Assembly: GCA_946626795.1 (NCBI GenBank)
Contig: CAMOUZ010000001.1
Span: forward strand, 1 to 37,896
Direction of reading: 5' to 3'
Length of the DNA: 37,896 bases
Origin: an uncultured Clostridia bacterium
Lineage (GTDB): Bacteria > Bacillota > Clostridia > Christensenellales > CAG-1252
The notes under the pieces: generated by a model
Seen by the model: the letters and a program-made list of their open reading frames with translations, nothing else
Database searches by the model: none
What the model was told of the DNA's origin: nothing
Shown: positions 17,226 to 27,600 of the stretch, piece after piece
How positions within the stretch are numbered: the first letter of the stretch is position 1
Layout: the number at the start of each line of letters is the position of its first letter
Program-made: the position numbers and the translations under genes

Positions 17226-18608
17226 ATGAGCAAGCTCTGGGCGGGACGCGCGAACGGCGCGATCAACGAGGCGGCGGAGGCTTTTAATGCGTCCATCACC
17301 TTCGACAAGCGGCTGTATCGAGAGGACATCATCGGTTCCGTCGCGCATGCCGCGATGCTGGCGAAGCAGGGGATCATCTCCGTGGAAGAGGAGAAACTCT
17401 TGATCTCCGGTCTCAGCACCATCCTCTCCGATATCGAGAGCGGGGATCTCGTCATAGACGAGAAGGCGGAGGATATCCATACCTTCGTGGAGGAGACGCT
17501 CGTGGCGCGGATCGGCGCGGTGGGGAAGAAGCTTCATACGGCGCGGAGCCGCAATGATCAAGTCGCCCTCGATATGAAAATGTATGCGCGGGACGCGGCG
17601 GACAGCTTGAAAGAGGCGGTCCTCTCCCTCGCGGCGGCGCTCACGGATAAGGCGGAGGTCTATAAGGGCACGGTGATGAGCGGCTACACCCATCTCCAAC
17701 GCGCGCAGCCCATCACCTTCGGGCAGCATTTGATGGCGTATGTCTTTATGTTCTTACGGGACGCGGCGAGGCTTTCCGACGCGCGTAAGCGCCTTAATGT
17801 ATCCCCCATCGGGGCGGCGGCGCTCGCAGGCACGACCTATGATACCGATCGCGCGTACGAAGCCATGCTTTTGAGCTTCGACGACGTGACGGAGAATAGC
17901 CTCGACTCAGTCTCGGACAGAGATTACGTCGTGGAGCTCCTCGCGGCGATCTCACTCCTCATGGTCCATCTCTCGCGCCTCTCGGAAGAGCTGGTGCTTT
18001 GGTCAAGCTTTGAATTCAAATATGTGAAAATATCCGATGATTTCACGACAGGGTCCTCCATCATGCCACAGAAAAAGAATCCCGATATGGCGGAGCTTGC
18101 GCGCGGCAAGACGGGCAGGGTCTTCGGGGATCTCATGGCGATGCTCACCGTCTTGAAAGGACTGCCGCTTGCTTATAATAAGGACATGCAAGAGGATAAA
18201 GAATGCTTCTTCGACGCGGTGGACACGGCGGAAGCCTGCCTCTCCGTCTTCATCCCGATGATCAAGAGCTTGAAGGCGAATGAGGAGAATATGCTCGCGG
18301 CGGCGAAGGGCGGCTATATCAATGCCACCGATCTTGCGGATTATCTCACGAAGAAAGGGATCCCTTTCCGCGAGGCGTATAAGCTCGTGGGCGAGATCGT
18401 GCGGGACGCCGTGACGGCGAAAAAGGCGCTCGAAGACATCGCGCTCGATGAGTATAAGAAATACAGTCCGCTTTTCGACGAGGACCTTTATGAGGCGATC
18501 TCCATCCTGAATTGCGTGAATAAGCGCACGTCCTATGGCGGCACGGCGGTCTCCTCCGTGGAGAAGCAGATTACTCTCGCACGGGAGAAGATACAAAATA
18601 TGCAATAA
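17226..18608 (+). CDS. argH: Argininosuccinate lyase
   Basis: Cleaves argininosuccinate to arginine and fumarate; homotetramer of the fumarase/aspartase superfamily. The 460-residue protein shows LWAGR at the N-terminus, TARSRNDQVALD near residue 107, GYTHLQRAQPITFGQH near 155 and the superfamily signature GSSIMPQKKNPD near 277, which holds the catalytic Ser loop. Length is typical. The start codon follows the argG stop (TAA) by a single base, with a weak purine-rich ribosome site inside the end of argG, so translation is probably coupled. The operon ends at the hairpin at 18631-18663. Confidence 0.97.
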   Translation: MSKLWAGRANGAINEAAEAFNASITFDKRLYREDIIGSVAHAAMLAKQGIISVEEEKLLISGLSTILSDIESGDLVIDEKAEDIHTFVEETLVARIGAVGKKLHTARSRNDQVALDMKMYARDAADSLKEAVLSLAAALTDKAEVYKGTVMSGYTHLQRAQPITFGQHLMAYVFMFLRDAARLSDARKRLNVSPIGAAALAGTTYDTDRAYEAMLLSFDDVTENSLDSVSDRDYVVELLAAISLLMVHLSRLSEELVLWSSFEFKYVKISDDFTTGSSIMPQKKNPDMAELARGKTGRVFGDLMAMLTVLKGLPLAYNKDMQEDKECFFDAVDTAEACLSVFIPMIKSLKANEENMLAAAKGGYINATDLADYLTKKGIPFREAYKLVGEIVRDAVTAKKALEDIALDEYKKYSPLFDEDLYEAISILNCVNKRTSYGGTAVSSVEKQITLAREKIQNMQ

Positions 18609-18630
18609 AACTATTCTTTCGATTCGTAAA

Positions 18631-18664
18631 AAAAGAATGCGCTCAAACAGGGCGCATTCTTTTT
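18631..18664. terminator. Bidirectional terminator between argH and the XRE regulator
   Basis: A 12-bp stem, AAAAGAATGCGC (18631-18642) with its complement (18652-18663), 9-base loop, T-run on the right and A-run on the left. The two genes converge on it. Confidence 0.9.
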
Positions 18665-18672
18665 AAGCTTAT

Positions 18673-18882
18673 TCAATAATCTTTCAGTCCTAACAAATAA
18701 TCCGTTGAGACGCCGTAAAAAATCGCAAGCTCTGCCAGAAGGGCAAGGGGCGGCTCGCGTTGATCTTTCTCGTAATGGAGATAAGTGACGGGGTTCAAAT
18801 GGAGCTTTTTCGCGAGTTCCTTTTGCGTATAATGCTTTTCTTCGCGTAGTTCTTTCAGCCTTTTTCCGAGTAAGATATTCAT
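18673..18882 (-). CDS. XRE-family HTH transcriptional regulator (69 aa)
   Basis: A minimal Cro/CI-type DNA-binding protein that is essentially one helix-turn-helix domain: LGKRLKELREEKHYTQKELAKKLHLNPVT... with TQKELAKKL as helix 2 and NPVTYLHYEK as the recognition region, ending in the common GVSTDYLLG segment. I chose ATG at 18882 because AGGAGGCGG lies just upstream; the 19-residue longer frame would cross this ribosome site. It is divergent from the 18983 gene. The promoters of the two genes overlap and enclose palindromic half-sites, so it most likely represses both itself and its neighbour. No partner or cleavage domain is present. Confidence 0.9.
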   Translation of the reverse strand: MNILLGKRLKELREEKHYTQKELAKKLHLNPVTYLHYEKDQREPPLALLAELAIFYGVSTDYLLGLKDY

Positions 18883-18903
18883 CTTTCCGCCTCCTAAAAA
18901 GTG

Positions 18904-18932
18904 TTGACATAGTAACATTTTGGTAGTACAAT
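18904..18932 (+). promoter_or_regulatory. Rightward promoter of the 114-residue protein gene
   Basis: TTGACA (18904-18909) and TACAAT (18927-18932), 17-bp spacer. A leftward promoter for the XRE gene is superimposed: GTTACA (minus strand, 18932-18937) and TACTAT (18909-18914), also 17 bp apart. The two therefore cannot be occupied together. Confidence 0.85.
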
Positions 18933-18957
18933 GTAACAAGAACTACCAAATTGGTAG
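18919..18957. promoter_or_regulatory. Operator half-sites, probable XRE binding region
   Basis: Three copies of TTGGTAG or its complement: 18920-18926, 18943-18949 (inverted) and 18951-18957. The last two form the perfect 15-bp palindrome CTACCAA-A-TTGGTAG. The first copy lies within the spacers of both divergent promoters. The palindrome falls around +4 to +18 of the rightward transcript. Confidence 0.8.
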
Positions 18958-18982
18958 CAGAAAACAAACGGAGGAAAAGAAA

Positions 18983-19327
18983 ATGGCAGGTTTTTTCAAA
19001 ATGTTTTTGCGCTTGAACAGTAATGTGTTCGGGATGGTGACGGGTAGTGATTTCAGAAATGGCAAATTACCTTTCGCATATCTCGGAAAAGGCGAAAAGG
19101 GAAATCGCGGTAAGCTGATGATTTACGGCGAGAAGTTGGACGATTATGTCTTCGACAAGTCCGACGTGGCGTCCGTCGTCGCCGTTGGTCAAAACGTTAC
19201 TTTCAAGTTTATGGCGAACAAGACTTATTCCGGGACGAAATACGAGATCACGTTTAACGATGGAAAGAAGGCGATCATCCAGATTCCGCAGAACGACACG
19301 CCGAAATTCGAAAACATCGTTTTCTGA
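18983..19327 (+). CDS. Hypothetical protein (114 aa) paired with XRE regulator
   Basis: Not recognised. A basic, predicted mostly beta-strand protein without signal peptide or TM helix, so probably cytosolic. The first 20 residues (MAGFFKMFLRLNSNVFGMV) are hydrophobic and amphipathic; the rest alternates short strands with Gly/Lys/Asn turns (residues 35-50 and 75-105). ATG 18983 is preceded by GGAGG at the proper distance and by a near-consensus promoter controlled by the palindromic operator. The strong promoter under a dedicated repressor suggests a product that is normally kept low. Alternatives include a phage-derived cargo gene or a small domain protein of the PH/beta-barrel type. I cannot choose between these. 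Confidence 0.8.
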   Translation: MAGFFKMFLRLNSNVFGMVTGSDFRNGKLPFAYLGKGEKGNRGKLMIYGEKLDDYVFDKSDVASVVAVGQNVTFKFMANKTYSGTKYEITFNDGKKAIIQIPQNDTPKFENIVF

Positions 19328-19357
19328 TAGTCGAGACAAGATAAAAGAAAGTGAAAG

Positions 19358-19397
19358 AAAACAGCCCTGCAAGCATATGCGCGTAGAGCTGTTTTTT
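19358..19397. terminator. Bidirectional terminator-like hairpin
   Basis: AAAACAGC (19358-19365) pairs with GCTGTTTT (19388-19395), with a 22-base partly paired loop. T-rich flanks on both strands serve the 18983-19327 gene and the convergent 19423-19893 gene. Confidence 0.7.
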
Positions 19398-19422
19398 AGA
19401 AAATGTCGGAAATATGCGGCGA

Positions 19423-19893
19423 TTACAGAAATTTCTTTAAAGCTTCCACGCTTCCCGAATAGAGGGCGAGGATGTCACGGGCGAGGGTGACGCTCTCGTC
19501 GCTGACGGAAAGCGCGTTGTTATTCAGGCAGCGGGTGAGATCGGTGATGCCCATATTCGTGCCCTTGATGAGCTTTTCCGCGATGTTACTATTGCTCTTA
19601 TCGCCGAAAATGGAGAGTTTCACCATCTTTTTCTGCCATTTTTGCTTCATGCTTCCATAGACTTCGGGATCGATGTCGAGTTTCTTCATCATGTCGCTGA
19701 CGCGGCGGGTGACGGCGGCGTATTCGCCCAAAAGTTGTTTTACGTAAGCATTGAGCTCGCCGACGGCGACTTTCTCCACGACGTCGAGCGACTGCATGCC
19801 GAAGGCGGTCCCTTTCATACATTCATTGAGGAGCTCTTCCTCGTTCTCTGCGAAGATTCTTTTTTTCTCCGGTTCCAAGACGGTCGTTTCCAT
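19423..19893 (-). CDS. Hypothetical helical-bundle protein (156 aa)
   Basis: Not recognised with confidence. Predicted almost entirely alpha-helical, with four long helices (about 15-35, 40-75, 80-105 and 115-155) separated by short turns; no signal peptide. The phrase AEKLIKGTNMGITDLTRCLNN resembles helical bundles of the DUF2383/rubrerythrin-like kind found in sporulating Clostridia, but no Glu-x2-His iron ligands are visible. ATG at 19893 was chosen because GGGAGGAAACT precedes it; the longer frame to 19980 lacks a ribosome site. Monocistronic on the minus strand. Confidence 0.7.
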   Translation of the reverse strand: METTVLEPEKKRIFAENEEELLNECMKGTAFGMQSLDVVEKVAVGELNAYVKQLLGEYAAVTRRVSDMMKKLDIDPEVYGSMKQKWQKKMVKLSIFGDKSNSNIAEKLIKGTNMGITDLTRCLNNNALSVSDESVTLARDILALYSGSVEALKKFL

Positions 19894-20010
19894 AGTTTCC
19901 TCCCTTTTTATAGCTGTCTTCCTTATTATTTTGGGCGAAACGACGTTTTTTATTACGCGGACTTTTCGGAGCGTTTCCAAGGGGCGCCCAAGGGACTTAC
20001 AAGGGAAAGA

Positions 20011-20042
20011 AAAAGCTCTCGTCCCGAAAAAGGAGCGAGAGC
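20011..20042 (-). terminator. Terminator of the small lipoprotein gene
   Basis: On the minus strand a 7-bp GC-rich stem (20036-20042 with 20015-20021) is followed by a T-run (plus-strand A 20011-20014 and beyond), about 20 bases after the stop at 20064. Confidence 0.8.
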
Positions 20043-20063
20043 CGAGCGGTCTTTAACGAAAGA

Positions 20064-20429
20064 TCATTTCGTGAAAACGAAAGTATAAGAGGAGGAGTAT
20101 TTCCACGTCAGCTCGCCGTCGTTGTACGTTGCGGTCGATGTGTCTCCGTTACTTGTCGTGAAGGTCAGGACCTTGCCGTCCTTTTCCCACGTGCCGTTCG
20201 TCTTGATGGAGACCACGTTTCCGTAATTGAAGCTGAATGTGTACGTGCCGTCTTTTTTCAGGGAGAGGGAGACGGCGTCGTCGTCCATTTGTTCCGCGGA
20301 GATCGTGACGACGGAGATCGTGGCGGACTTGAATTTATAGTCGCCCACCGCCGCGTTACAAGCGTAAAGCGCCGTACAGCAGAAGCAGATAAGGAGCAGA
20401 ATGGAAAGGATCAATGCGAGTTTTTTCAT
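20064..20429 (-). CDS. Small lipoprotein with lipocalin-like C-terminal domain
   Basis: A 121-residue exported lipoprotein. The signal peptide (MKKLALILSILLLICF...) ends in lipobox LYAC, with Cys24 as the acylated residue. The mature part is a run of short beta strands with the wording KDGTYTFSF...TNGTWEKDGKVLTFT...GELTW, a pattern typical of small lipocalin-like META/DUF-type beta barrels of Gram-positive lipoproteins. Ligand unknown. The start has GGAGGT six bases upstream. It lies 58 bases downstream of the MscS gene in the same direction, with a weak hairpin between them, so it may be partly co-transcribed. Confidence 0.8.
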   Translation of the reverse strand: MKKLALILSILLLICFCCTALYACNAAVGDYKFKSATISVVTISAEQMDDDAVSLSLKKDGTYTFSFNYGNVVSIKTNGTWEKDGKVLTFTTSNGDTSTATYNDGELTWKYSSSYTFVFTK

Positions 20430-20464
20430 AATGTTTACCTCCGATTTTATAATTGTTTTTTGTG

Positions 20465-20487
20465 AAAGAAGCCCGAGAGGCTCTTTT
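20465..20487 (-). terminator. Weak hairpin after the MscS gene
   Basis: AAAGAGCC/GGCTTCTTT-type stem with one bulge and a four-base loop on the minus strand, followed by only a short T-run. It may attenuate rather than stop transcription into the lipoprotein gene. Confidence 0.5.
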
Positions 20488-21501
20488 TCAATCTTGTTTT
20501 TCCGCAGGCTCTTCCTTTGGACGTTCGCCTTCTTCCGCCATTTCGTCGTCCTTTTGGGATTTCTTTCGGCGGATCTTTTCCCTGGTGGCTTCGTAATGCT
20601 TTTTGATCTCTGTCACGAGCGTCTCTTCTTGGGGACGGTCTTTTTCCACGCGTTCGGGGAGAGGCTTTTTGTCATAAGGCATCACGACTTCGTCCTTGCG
20701 GTCACGCACTTCCACCTGCGCGAAGGGAATGGAGATGCCGTTCCGCTTAAACTCATTGAAAACATTCTCCATCACGTAATAGTATACGTCCCAATAGTCC
20801 TCGGAATCGCACCAGCAATTCGCAAAGAAATTCAGGCTGCTGTCCGCAAATTCTTTGAGCTTGCAGAAGGGTTCGGGATCGAGATAGATCTTGCCGTTGC
20901 TCTTCATCACGTCGAGCACGGTCTTTTTCACGAGCTCGGTGTCGGATTCGTAGGCGACGGGGAAGGTGAAGTCCACGCGGCGTTTGGGGTTCGCGCCCGC
21001 ATTTATCACGGCGTTATTCACGATGGTGGAATTCGGGATGGTGACGCGTTTATTATCGGGGGTATAAAGGGTGGTGAAAAGGAAATTGATCTCGATGATG
21101 CGCCCCGAGACATCTCCTATCTGAATGAAATCTCCCTTTTTGAACATCTTATTCGCCACGATGACGATGCCGTTCGCGACGTTCGAGATATTGTCCTTCA
21201 AAGCCATGCCGACGGCAAGGATCGCGGCGGAGAGCGCCGTCACAATGCCCGTAATCTGCACGCCGATGATCGAGAGCAGGATGAGGATGAAGACCAGCCA
21301 TAAAAGGAAGCGGATCACCGTTAGGAGGAAATTCTGCGCCACTTCTTCCATCTTCGTGCGGGCAAAGATCTTGCGCAAGCCCGTAAAGAGCAGTTTCAGC
21401 ACGATGATCCCGATGACGAGGACCGCGAAAAACTTCACGATGTTCCAGACGTTATTCGAGAAAAAATCTTTGATGGTTGTCCACAGTGCGTTCCAATCCA
21501 T
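20488..21501 (-). CDS. mscS: Small-conductance mechanosensitive channel (MscS family)
   Basis: Turgor-release channel of the cytoplasmic membrane. The 337-residue protein has TM1 (about 20-41), TM2 (56-78) and the pore-lining TM3 beginning GIVTALSAAILAVGMALKD near residue 86. The hallmark MscS beta domain follows, with FKKGDFIQIGDVSG near 122 and TPDNKRVTIPNS near 145. A mixed C-terminal vestibule ends FAQVEVRD near 272, then a charged Lys/Glu tail. Start ATG 21501 has GAGGAGGCG just upstream; the 21-residue longer frame covers this site. A candidate promoter is TTGACT (21559-21564) with TACGCT (21536-21541), spacer 17, on the minus strand. Confidence 0.93.
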   Translation of the reverse strand: MDWNALWTTIKDFFSNNVWNIVKFFAVLVIGIIVLKLLFTGLRKIFARTKMEEVAQNFLLTVIRFLLWLVFILILLSIIGVQITGIVTALSAAILAVGMALKDNISNVANGIVIVANKMFKKGDFIQIGDVSGRIIEINFLFTTLYTPDNKRVTIPNSTIVNNAVINAGANPKRRVDFTFPVAYESDTELVKKTVLDVMKSNGKIYLDPEPFCKLKEFADSSLNFFANCWCDSEDYWDVYYYVMENVFNEFKRNGISIPFAQVEVRDRKDEVVMPYDKKPLPERVEKDRPQEETLVTEIKKHYEATREKIRRKKSQKDDEMAEEGERPKEEPAEKQD

Positions 21502-21626
21502 AACGCGCCTCCTCGGGGCTTGCCCCATTTTTATCAGCGTAACGCATCCGCGCCGAAAAGTCAAGCGAAGGTCGGAGCGAGTCTCCTTCCGCTTTCCCGC
21601 CGCGTAAGCGGGCGAGATTTAGAGTA

Positions 21627-21654
21627 TTGACAACGCCCCCGCGCGTGTTGTAAT
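21627..21654 (+). promoter_or_regulatory. Promoter placing the transcription start at the ATG of the 2132-aa lipoprotein
   Basis: TTGACA (21627-21632) and TGTAAT (21649-21654), 16-bp spacer; an alternative -10, TAATAT (21651-21656), gives 18. Either choice predicts transcription starting at about 21661-21663, that is at the start codon (21663). Confidence 0.8.
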
Positions 21655-21662
21655 ATTATATT

Positions 21663-24600
21663 ATGCGTAAAAATAAGCTTACTTTTTCTTTCTTAATATT
21701 ATTGCTCGTCCTTTCGTTGGCGCTTTCGCTTGTCCTCTTTGCCGCGTGCAAGAAGAAGCCGGAGGAGACGGCGGATCCGAATGGGGACGTCATCGCGGTG
21801 TCCACGGCGATGGCGGTGGTGCAGAACGCCCTCCTCTCGGCGGATGGATCCAAGGATCAGAACGTTTTCTTCCTTTCTGCGACGGGGCGTTACGGCGAAG
21901 GCGACGACGTCTATGATCTCGCGATCCGCGGCGCTTTCGACATCACGGCGGTGAATGTGGAGGATGACACTCGCACGGAGTTTCTCCTCGAAGTCAAGAA
22001 AGAGACTTCTTCCGTCTTCCGCATGTATTATCGCGAAGGGGATCTTTATGTCGATTATCCCCCTTATCTGAATCGCGCCAAGATCTCGGACGTGGAGCTC
22101 GCGGCGATCGTATCCGAGCTTTATTTCGAGAAGGAAAACGGCGCTTTGAAGTCCGTCATCGACCTTATCCCCACCATCGGAAGCCGCATTTTCAGCGGCT
22201 GTAAGTATTATGCGAATAGCGAGACGGGCGAGTCCCGTTATGTTTTCTCGCTTTCCTATGCGCTTTTGTTCGATTCGCTCGCCGAGCTCTTGGAGAGCGC
22301 GGACATCGGCGTTTCCGCGTCGGAATTCCTTTCCGCCTTGCATATCACGAATGCGGCTGCCGCGGCGCTCCGCGAAGGAAGCGCGGCTACGGTGGAGTTT
22401 TATCTTGTAAACGGCGCTTTCGTTTCGGCGAAGGCGGAGGGCGGAAGCAAGGCGATCGAATGGACGTCTTTCTCCCTTTCCAAAAATGTCGTCACGATGG
22501 ATCTCCCCGCCGCTTTCGAGAATTATAAGGAAGCGGATCTTCGCAATTTCGCCTTAAACGGCACGGCGAGGATCTCTTTCACGCGGGAAGAGGGGGACAT
22601 CGAGCTGAATTACGGCATTGCGGCGAACCGTCTCTTCACCGAGTTCGGACATGATTTCACCTATGCCGTCACGACGCATTACGTCGCGGGGAGCGGGCTC
22701 GAAGGCTCGCTGGTCCTCACGGAGATTACGGAAGAAGCGGAGAAAAAGCGACTGTCTTTTGTCTTAAAGGGAGGATATCTTTATGCGGATCTTTCTTCTT
22801 TCGGCGTCGGCAAGTGCAAGATCGCGAGAGAAGAGCTGGAAAGGCGCCTCGGGATTTTGGGCTTGACCGATACGGGCGAATATACTTTCAAAGATAAGTT
22901 GCGCGTCGCCGCGCTTCTTTCCGGCGGCGTAACGAAGACGGGAGACACCGTCACTTGCGTTTTCGGCAAGGATCTTTTCGATCTGCTCGCGAAGAAATTC
23001 GGCTTCCTCGGCGTCTTCGGCGTGCAGGGAGCCACCGTCTCTTGGAGCGTTGCGGATCACGCGCTTTCCGCGCTCTCCGCGGAGATCTCTTTCCCCGACG
23101 CGGTGCTCTCTTTCTCGGACGAGAGTTTCTCCTTCGCCACGTTGCCGGAGGGGGCGGAGATTCTGCTTCCCGCCGACGCGGACGATTACGCGGATCTCGC
23201 GGAGAATGAGGCTACGCGCCTTTCTCTCGCAGGGAGGGTCTCCACGCAGTCCGCGTTTTCGAGCGCGGGCGAGATGCTCACCGTGCTTCTCTCCTCTCTT
23301 TCGGGAGAGTCTTTGAGCTTTACCGTGGATGGAAATGAGCTCGCTTATGAAGCGGACTTCCTTTTCGCCAAAGACGGCGCGCTCGATCGGGCGATCATCC
23401 ATCTCGGCAAAGGCAGCGTGGACTCGGAAGTGGTGAAGCTTTATTACACGTCGGACGATCCCACCGCCTTTTATCTCATCTATCCCGCCGTACGCGCGGT
23501 GCGCCGCGCGAAGCGTTGCGTCTTGGCGGATGAGCCGTTTGCCGCTTTCAATGCGGCGATGGGTCTCGAACGCGAAGAACAGAATAAACGCATCTATCTC
23601 GCCGCTTCGGACGATTATTTGATGCTCGGTGCGAATGCGAGCGTCGGCGCGGATCTCATCGCTTTATTGTCCTCCGTCCATTCGGGGCTGTCGAGCCGCG
23701 CGATGGCGGAGATGGCGTTCCGTCGTTTCGAGATCTCGCTTTATGCGGAGAAAAAGGTCTTGGCGGTGGTCTTCGACTCCCATCGGAGCGTCTCCGTCAC
23801 GGCGAATTCCTTTGCGATCACGCATAACGATTCTTTCGATATCACCGTCGAGGTGGAGGATATCCCCGAAGACGTGATGCTCTTGGACGACGAATTGAAG
23901 TCCATGCCGAGCGAGGCGCGCGTCACTTTCCCCGGGAAGAGCGCGTATAAAGTCTCCTTGCTGACCGAAGAGGGCGGAAGCACTTGGACCTATGAGGAAA
24001 CGCAAGTGCCGAAGGCGATCGGCGGCGCGGCGGTCACTGTGCCCGCAAGCGTTTCCCTGCTCGGAAAAACCGTGACGGGGACGATCTCGGTGGACTGCAC
24101 GGCGCCTTCGCAGTCTCGTCTCTCGGGCTCCGAGAAAGAGGAATACGCCGTCGGGTTCTATAATCAAAATAATCGCACTTTCACCTTTGCTCGCTACGGC
24201 GCGTACGATCCGCATGAGGTCGTCAATAGTTTCAAAAAAGCGGAGCTCACGATCCTCGGGTCCGCCCGTCAGGTCGAGATCTCTTCTTGGAATTTCAAAG
24301 GCACAAGCACGTCGGGCGATACGACTGAATTCGAGATCGAGCCCAGAGTGAAGACCTTCTTCGGGAATGAGATCGAGGCCGGCGTGACCTTCCGTCTGCG
24401 CTTCACCGGCGACAAGGTGGTGAGGACGGAGTACACGAAAGAATTCGTCGCCTATGACAAGCAAGATCCCATGGATCCCGAGACCTATCCCGCGACCATC
24501 GAGGCATTTACGGAGGACGGAACGCCCGTCACGGTGCCCGTCGTATGGGTTCCGAGCGCCGCTTCCGAGGTGAAGGACGCCGCCGAAGAGAAAGCTCTTT

Positions 24601-27600
24601 ACAGACTCTCGAAGACTTACACGATCGATGCGCGCATATACGATTGTTGGGACAAGCAAACGTATCTGACTTTACCTGTCTCCATTTCCTTTACGCCGAA
24701 GATCCTCTCCGTGAATTACGCGCATTTCTCCTTCGATATGTCCGAGCTCGTCGGCACGACGACTTACGACGCGACGACGCATACTTTCCTCATCGACGTT
24801 TTGCACGCGAATTCTCTTGCCACCACCGCGTGGGGGAAGATATTGCCGGGGACGTTTACCGTCGAAAATGACAGCGCGCGCTTTACGATGAGCGGCGTTA
24901 ATTGGGAATTCACAGAGGTGGCTTCCGTGGAGAACGCCGTGGGCGCTTCGGGCAAGGTGACTCTCCTCGTGGGAGATTCCATCAGCGGATATCAGCGCAA
25001 AGAATTCGATTATCGTTTTGTCCCCGCCACGGTGACGAAGACGGCGCTCCTCGACGAGGACGGCGCAGTCATCATCGAGAGCGGCGAGAGCGTTGCTTCG
25101 CTTTATCATTATGAGATCAAAGATGTGAACGTCTTTACGTATCGTTATCCCGCCTTTATCAAAGCCACGTATAACAGCGGATCGGAGACGGGGAAGGAAT
25201 ACGTTTATCGTGCGAATTGGAGCTTTGACCGCGCCTTTACGGAGACGGAGATCGCAAATGGCGGCACGTATGTAGGCACGAGTCACGTCGGAAGCGAGCC
25301 TCTCACGTTGACCTTTATCTTCGATAAAGTCCTCGTCGTGAAGACGGGCTTTGCCACGGACGGGGAGAATAAGATCGCGATCGCGGCGTCCGAGACCGAG
25401 GACGGGACGGAACTTCACGGCGGTGAGCTCATTTACGATATGAATAACGGAGAGAAGAGGCTCCTCTTCTCGGTCATGGGCGCGATGTCCTATACGGTCA
25501 GTTATCTCGAAGAAAAGAGCTATCCTTCCGAGATCTTGCTCTATCTGAATGAAGAGACGGCGACTCCCGTCTCCGTCAAGGTGGATCGCTGGGAGGGCGT
25601 CTCCGCCTTCCGCGAGAAGAAGGACGTCATCACGAGGGGCTTCCTCGACGATGTCGTCGCCGTAGTGAGAGGGCAGCGCATCACCGTACACGTTTACGTG
25701 GCGCCCGCCATCTTTTCTTACGATACGGTGTATACCGACGATACCATCGCCGTGGCGGAGACCGTGATCTTCCGTCTTCTGACGCCGAATCCGGCGAGCG
25801 AAGGCGGCTATGACGTCGTTGACGCGGGCGAAAAAGCGAATTATCCCGAGAATCTTTATATCCAAAGCTCGGGCGCGTCGACGCGCGACACCGTGATCCC
25901 CATTGTCCGTTGGGAAGGATACGAGCAATTCCGCGACCTTTATAAAACAGAGCTCAAAAAGGGCACGGCGATCGAGCGCATCAGCGGGAAAAAGATCTGT
26001 ACGGCGGTCATAGGAAACGACGTCGTCGGATATAGTAATAGAGAGATTGAGGTATATCTCGAAGCGAGCGAACTTGCGGATCTCGATGTGACGGCGATCC
26101 CGCTCTCCGAAGAGGGGACGGAGTCCATTGAGCGCATCGCGGGCGCAGGTACGCACGGCACCTTCTCCTATGCTTTCTCTTTGGAAGTGAATCCCTATTT
26201 CGTGGATCCCACCTCCCTTTATTCTTATCCGCGTTATATCACCTTTAAGGTGGGCGGACAGGACGCGAAAGTGGAAGCCGATTGGGATCTCTCCGCAGTG
26301 CCTGCGGACGCGGTCAAGACGGGCAATAGCTACACGTATCAAGGCTATGCCGGCGTGTATGGCTTCCCGATCTATGCGAGGATCGATCTCGGCGACGGCT
26401 TCGCCGCGACGCGCGCCTATCTCGAAGAAGCTTTTAAGAAAGAGGGGATGCCCGAGATGGATATCCGCATCGGCGTGGAAGTGAATATCAAAGCGAGGAA
26501 TATAGACAAAGTCTATATCAAGAACAGCGCAGGCAAATACAGCACGCAGTCCTTCCTCTATATCGACAGCTATGCGGCGTATCCTTTCGGCAAGGACGTG
26601 GACGAAAACGGGAATGCTTATCTCGACGTGAAAGTCACCTTCGCGGGCGATACGCGCCGCTATGATTTGAAGCTCCGTTATAACACCCAAGGCATCAGCC
26701 TCTCTTACGACGGCACGGGCGGCAAGACGAATGTCACCGTGGAAGTGGGGAATGAGAGCGCGGGCTATCAGCCGATCGAGGGTTACACCGTTTCCGTCAT
26801 CGAGAACGTCATCGAGCAGATCAACGTTCCCGAAGCGTATAAGCTCTCGGGGGCGGCGGATACGATTTTCTATCAAAAGAAACCCTTGGGCGAAGGCAGG
26901 TTCGAAGAGGTCTTCAACCCGATGAACGCGACGACTTTGGAGACGGTGGGACTGCCCACCGTGCTGACGATCACATCGGGCGGACAGGTCCGTACGGTGT
27001 ATGAATACAGGACCGAGTCGGCGAAGGATACGGGCGCCGTCTTCGAGTGGACCGCGGAAGGCGGACATATGGGCATCCGTCTCTGGAATGCCACGGTGGA
27101 TGCGGCGGTGCGCGGCGAGGCGCAAGAGCTTTATAACGAGAATCAGGCAAGCGGACAGTTGCCCGCAAGCGTGAATGATCTCTTCGACATCTTGTCTTAC
27201 AGGGCGACTTTCGGCGATACGGCGGAGACCTTTATTACGCCGACGAGAATCCTCGAAGAGATGAGCGCCCATTTCCTCACGACGGAAGTGGAGGCGAAAT
27301 ACCAGACGCGTTACATCGTCAGAGAGGGTGAGACCACCCCGCTCGGCGAGACCGAGACCTTGGGCGCGGGCGAATATGCTATCTGCGTGAAGGCGGTCGG
27401 ACATCCGCTTTACGGCGATACGCCCGTGAGCATCCCCTTCACGGTGGATCCGAAGGATATCACCGAGGAAGTCAGGCTCTTCCGCGGCAATCAGGAAGTG
27501 GAAAGCGGAGCGGAATTCAGCTATAACGGCGTGGACGGCTACACCTTCACGGCGAGGGTGCGCGCGGGATATCACCTCCGCGATATCGCCCTGCTCGTCA

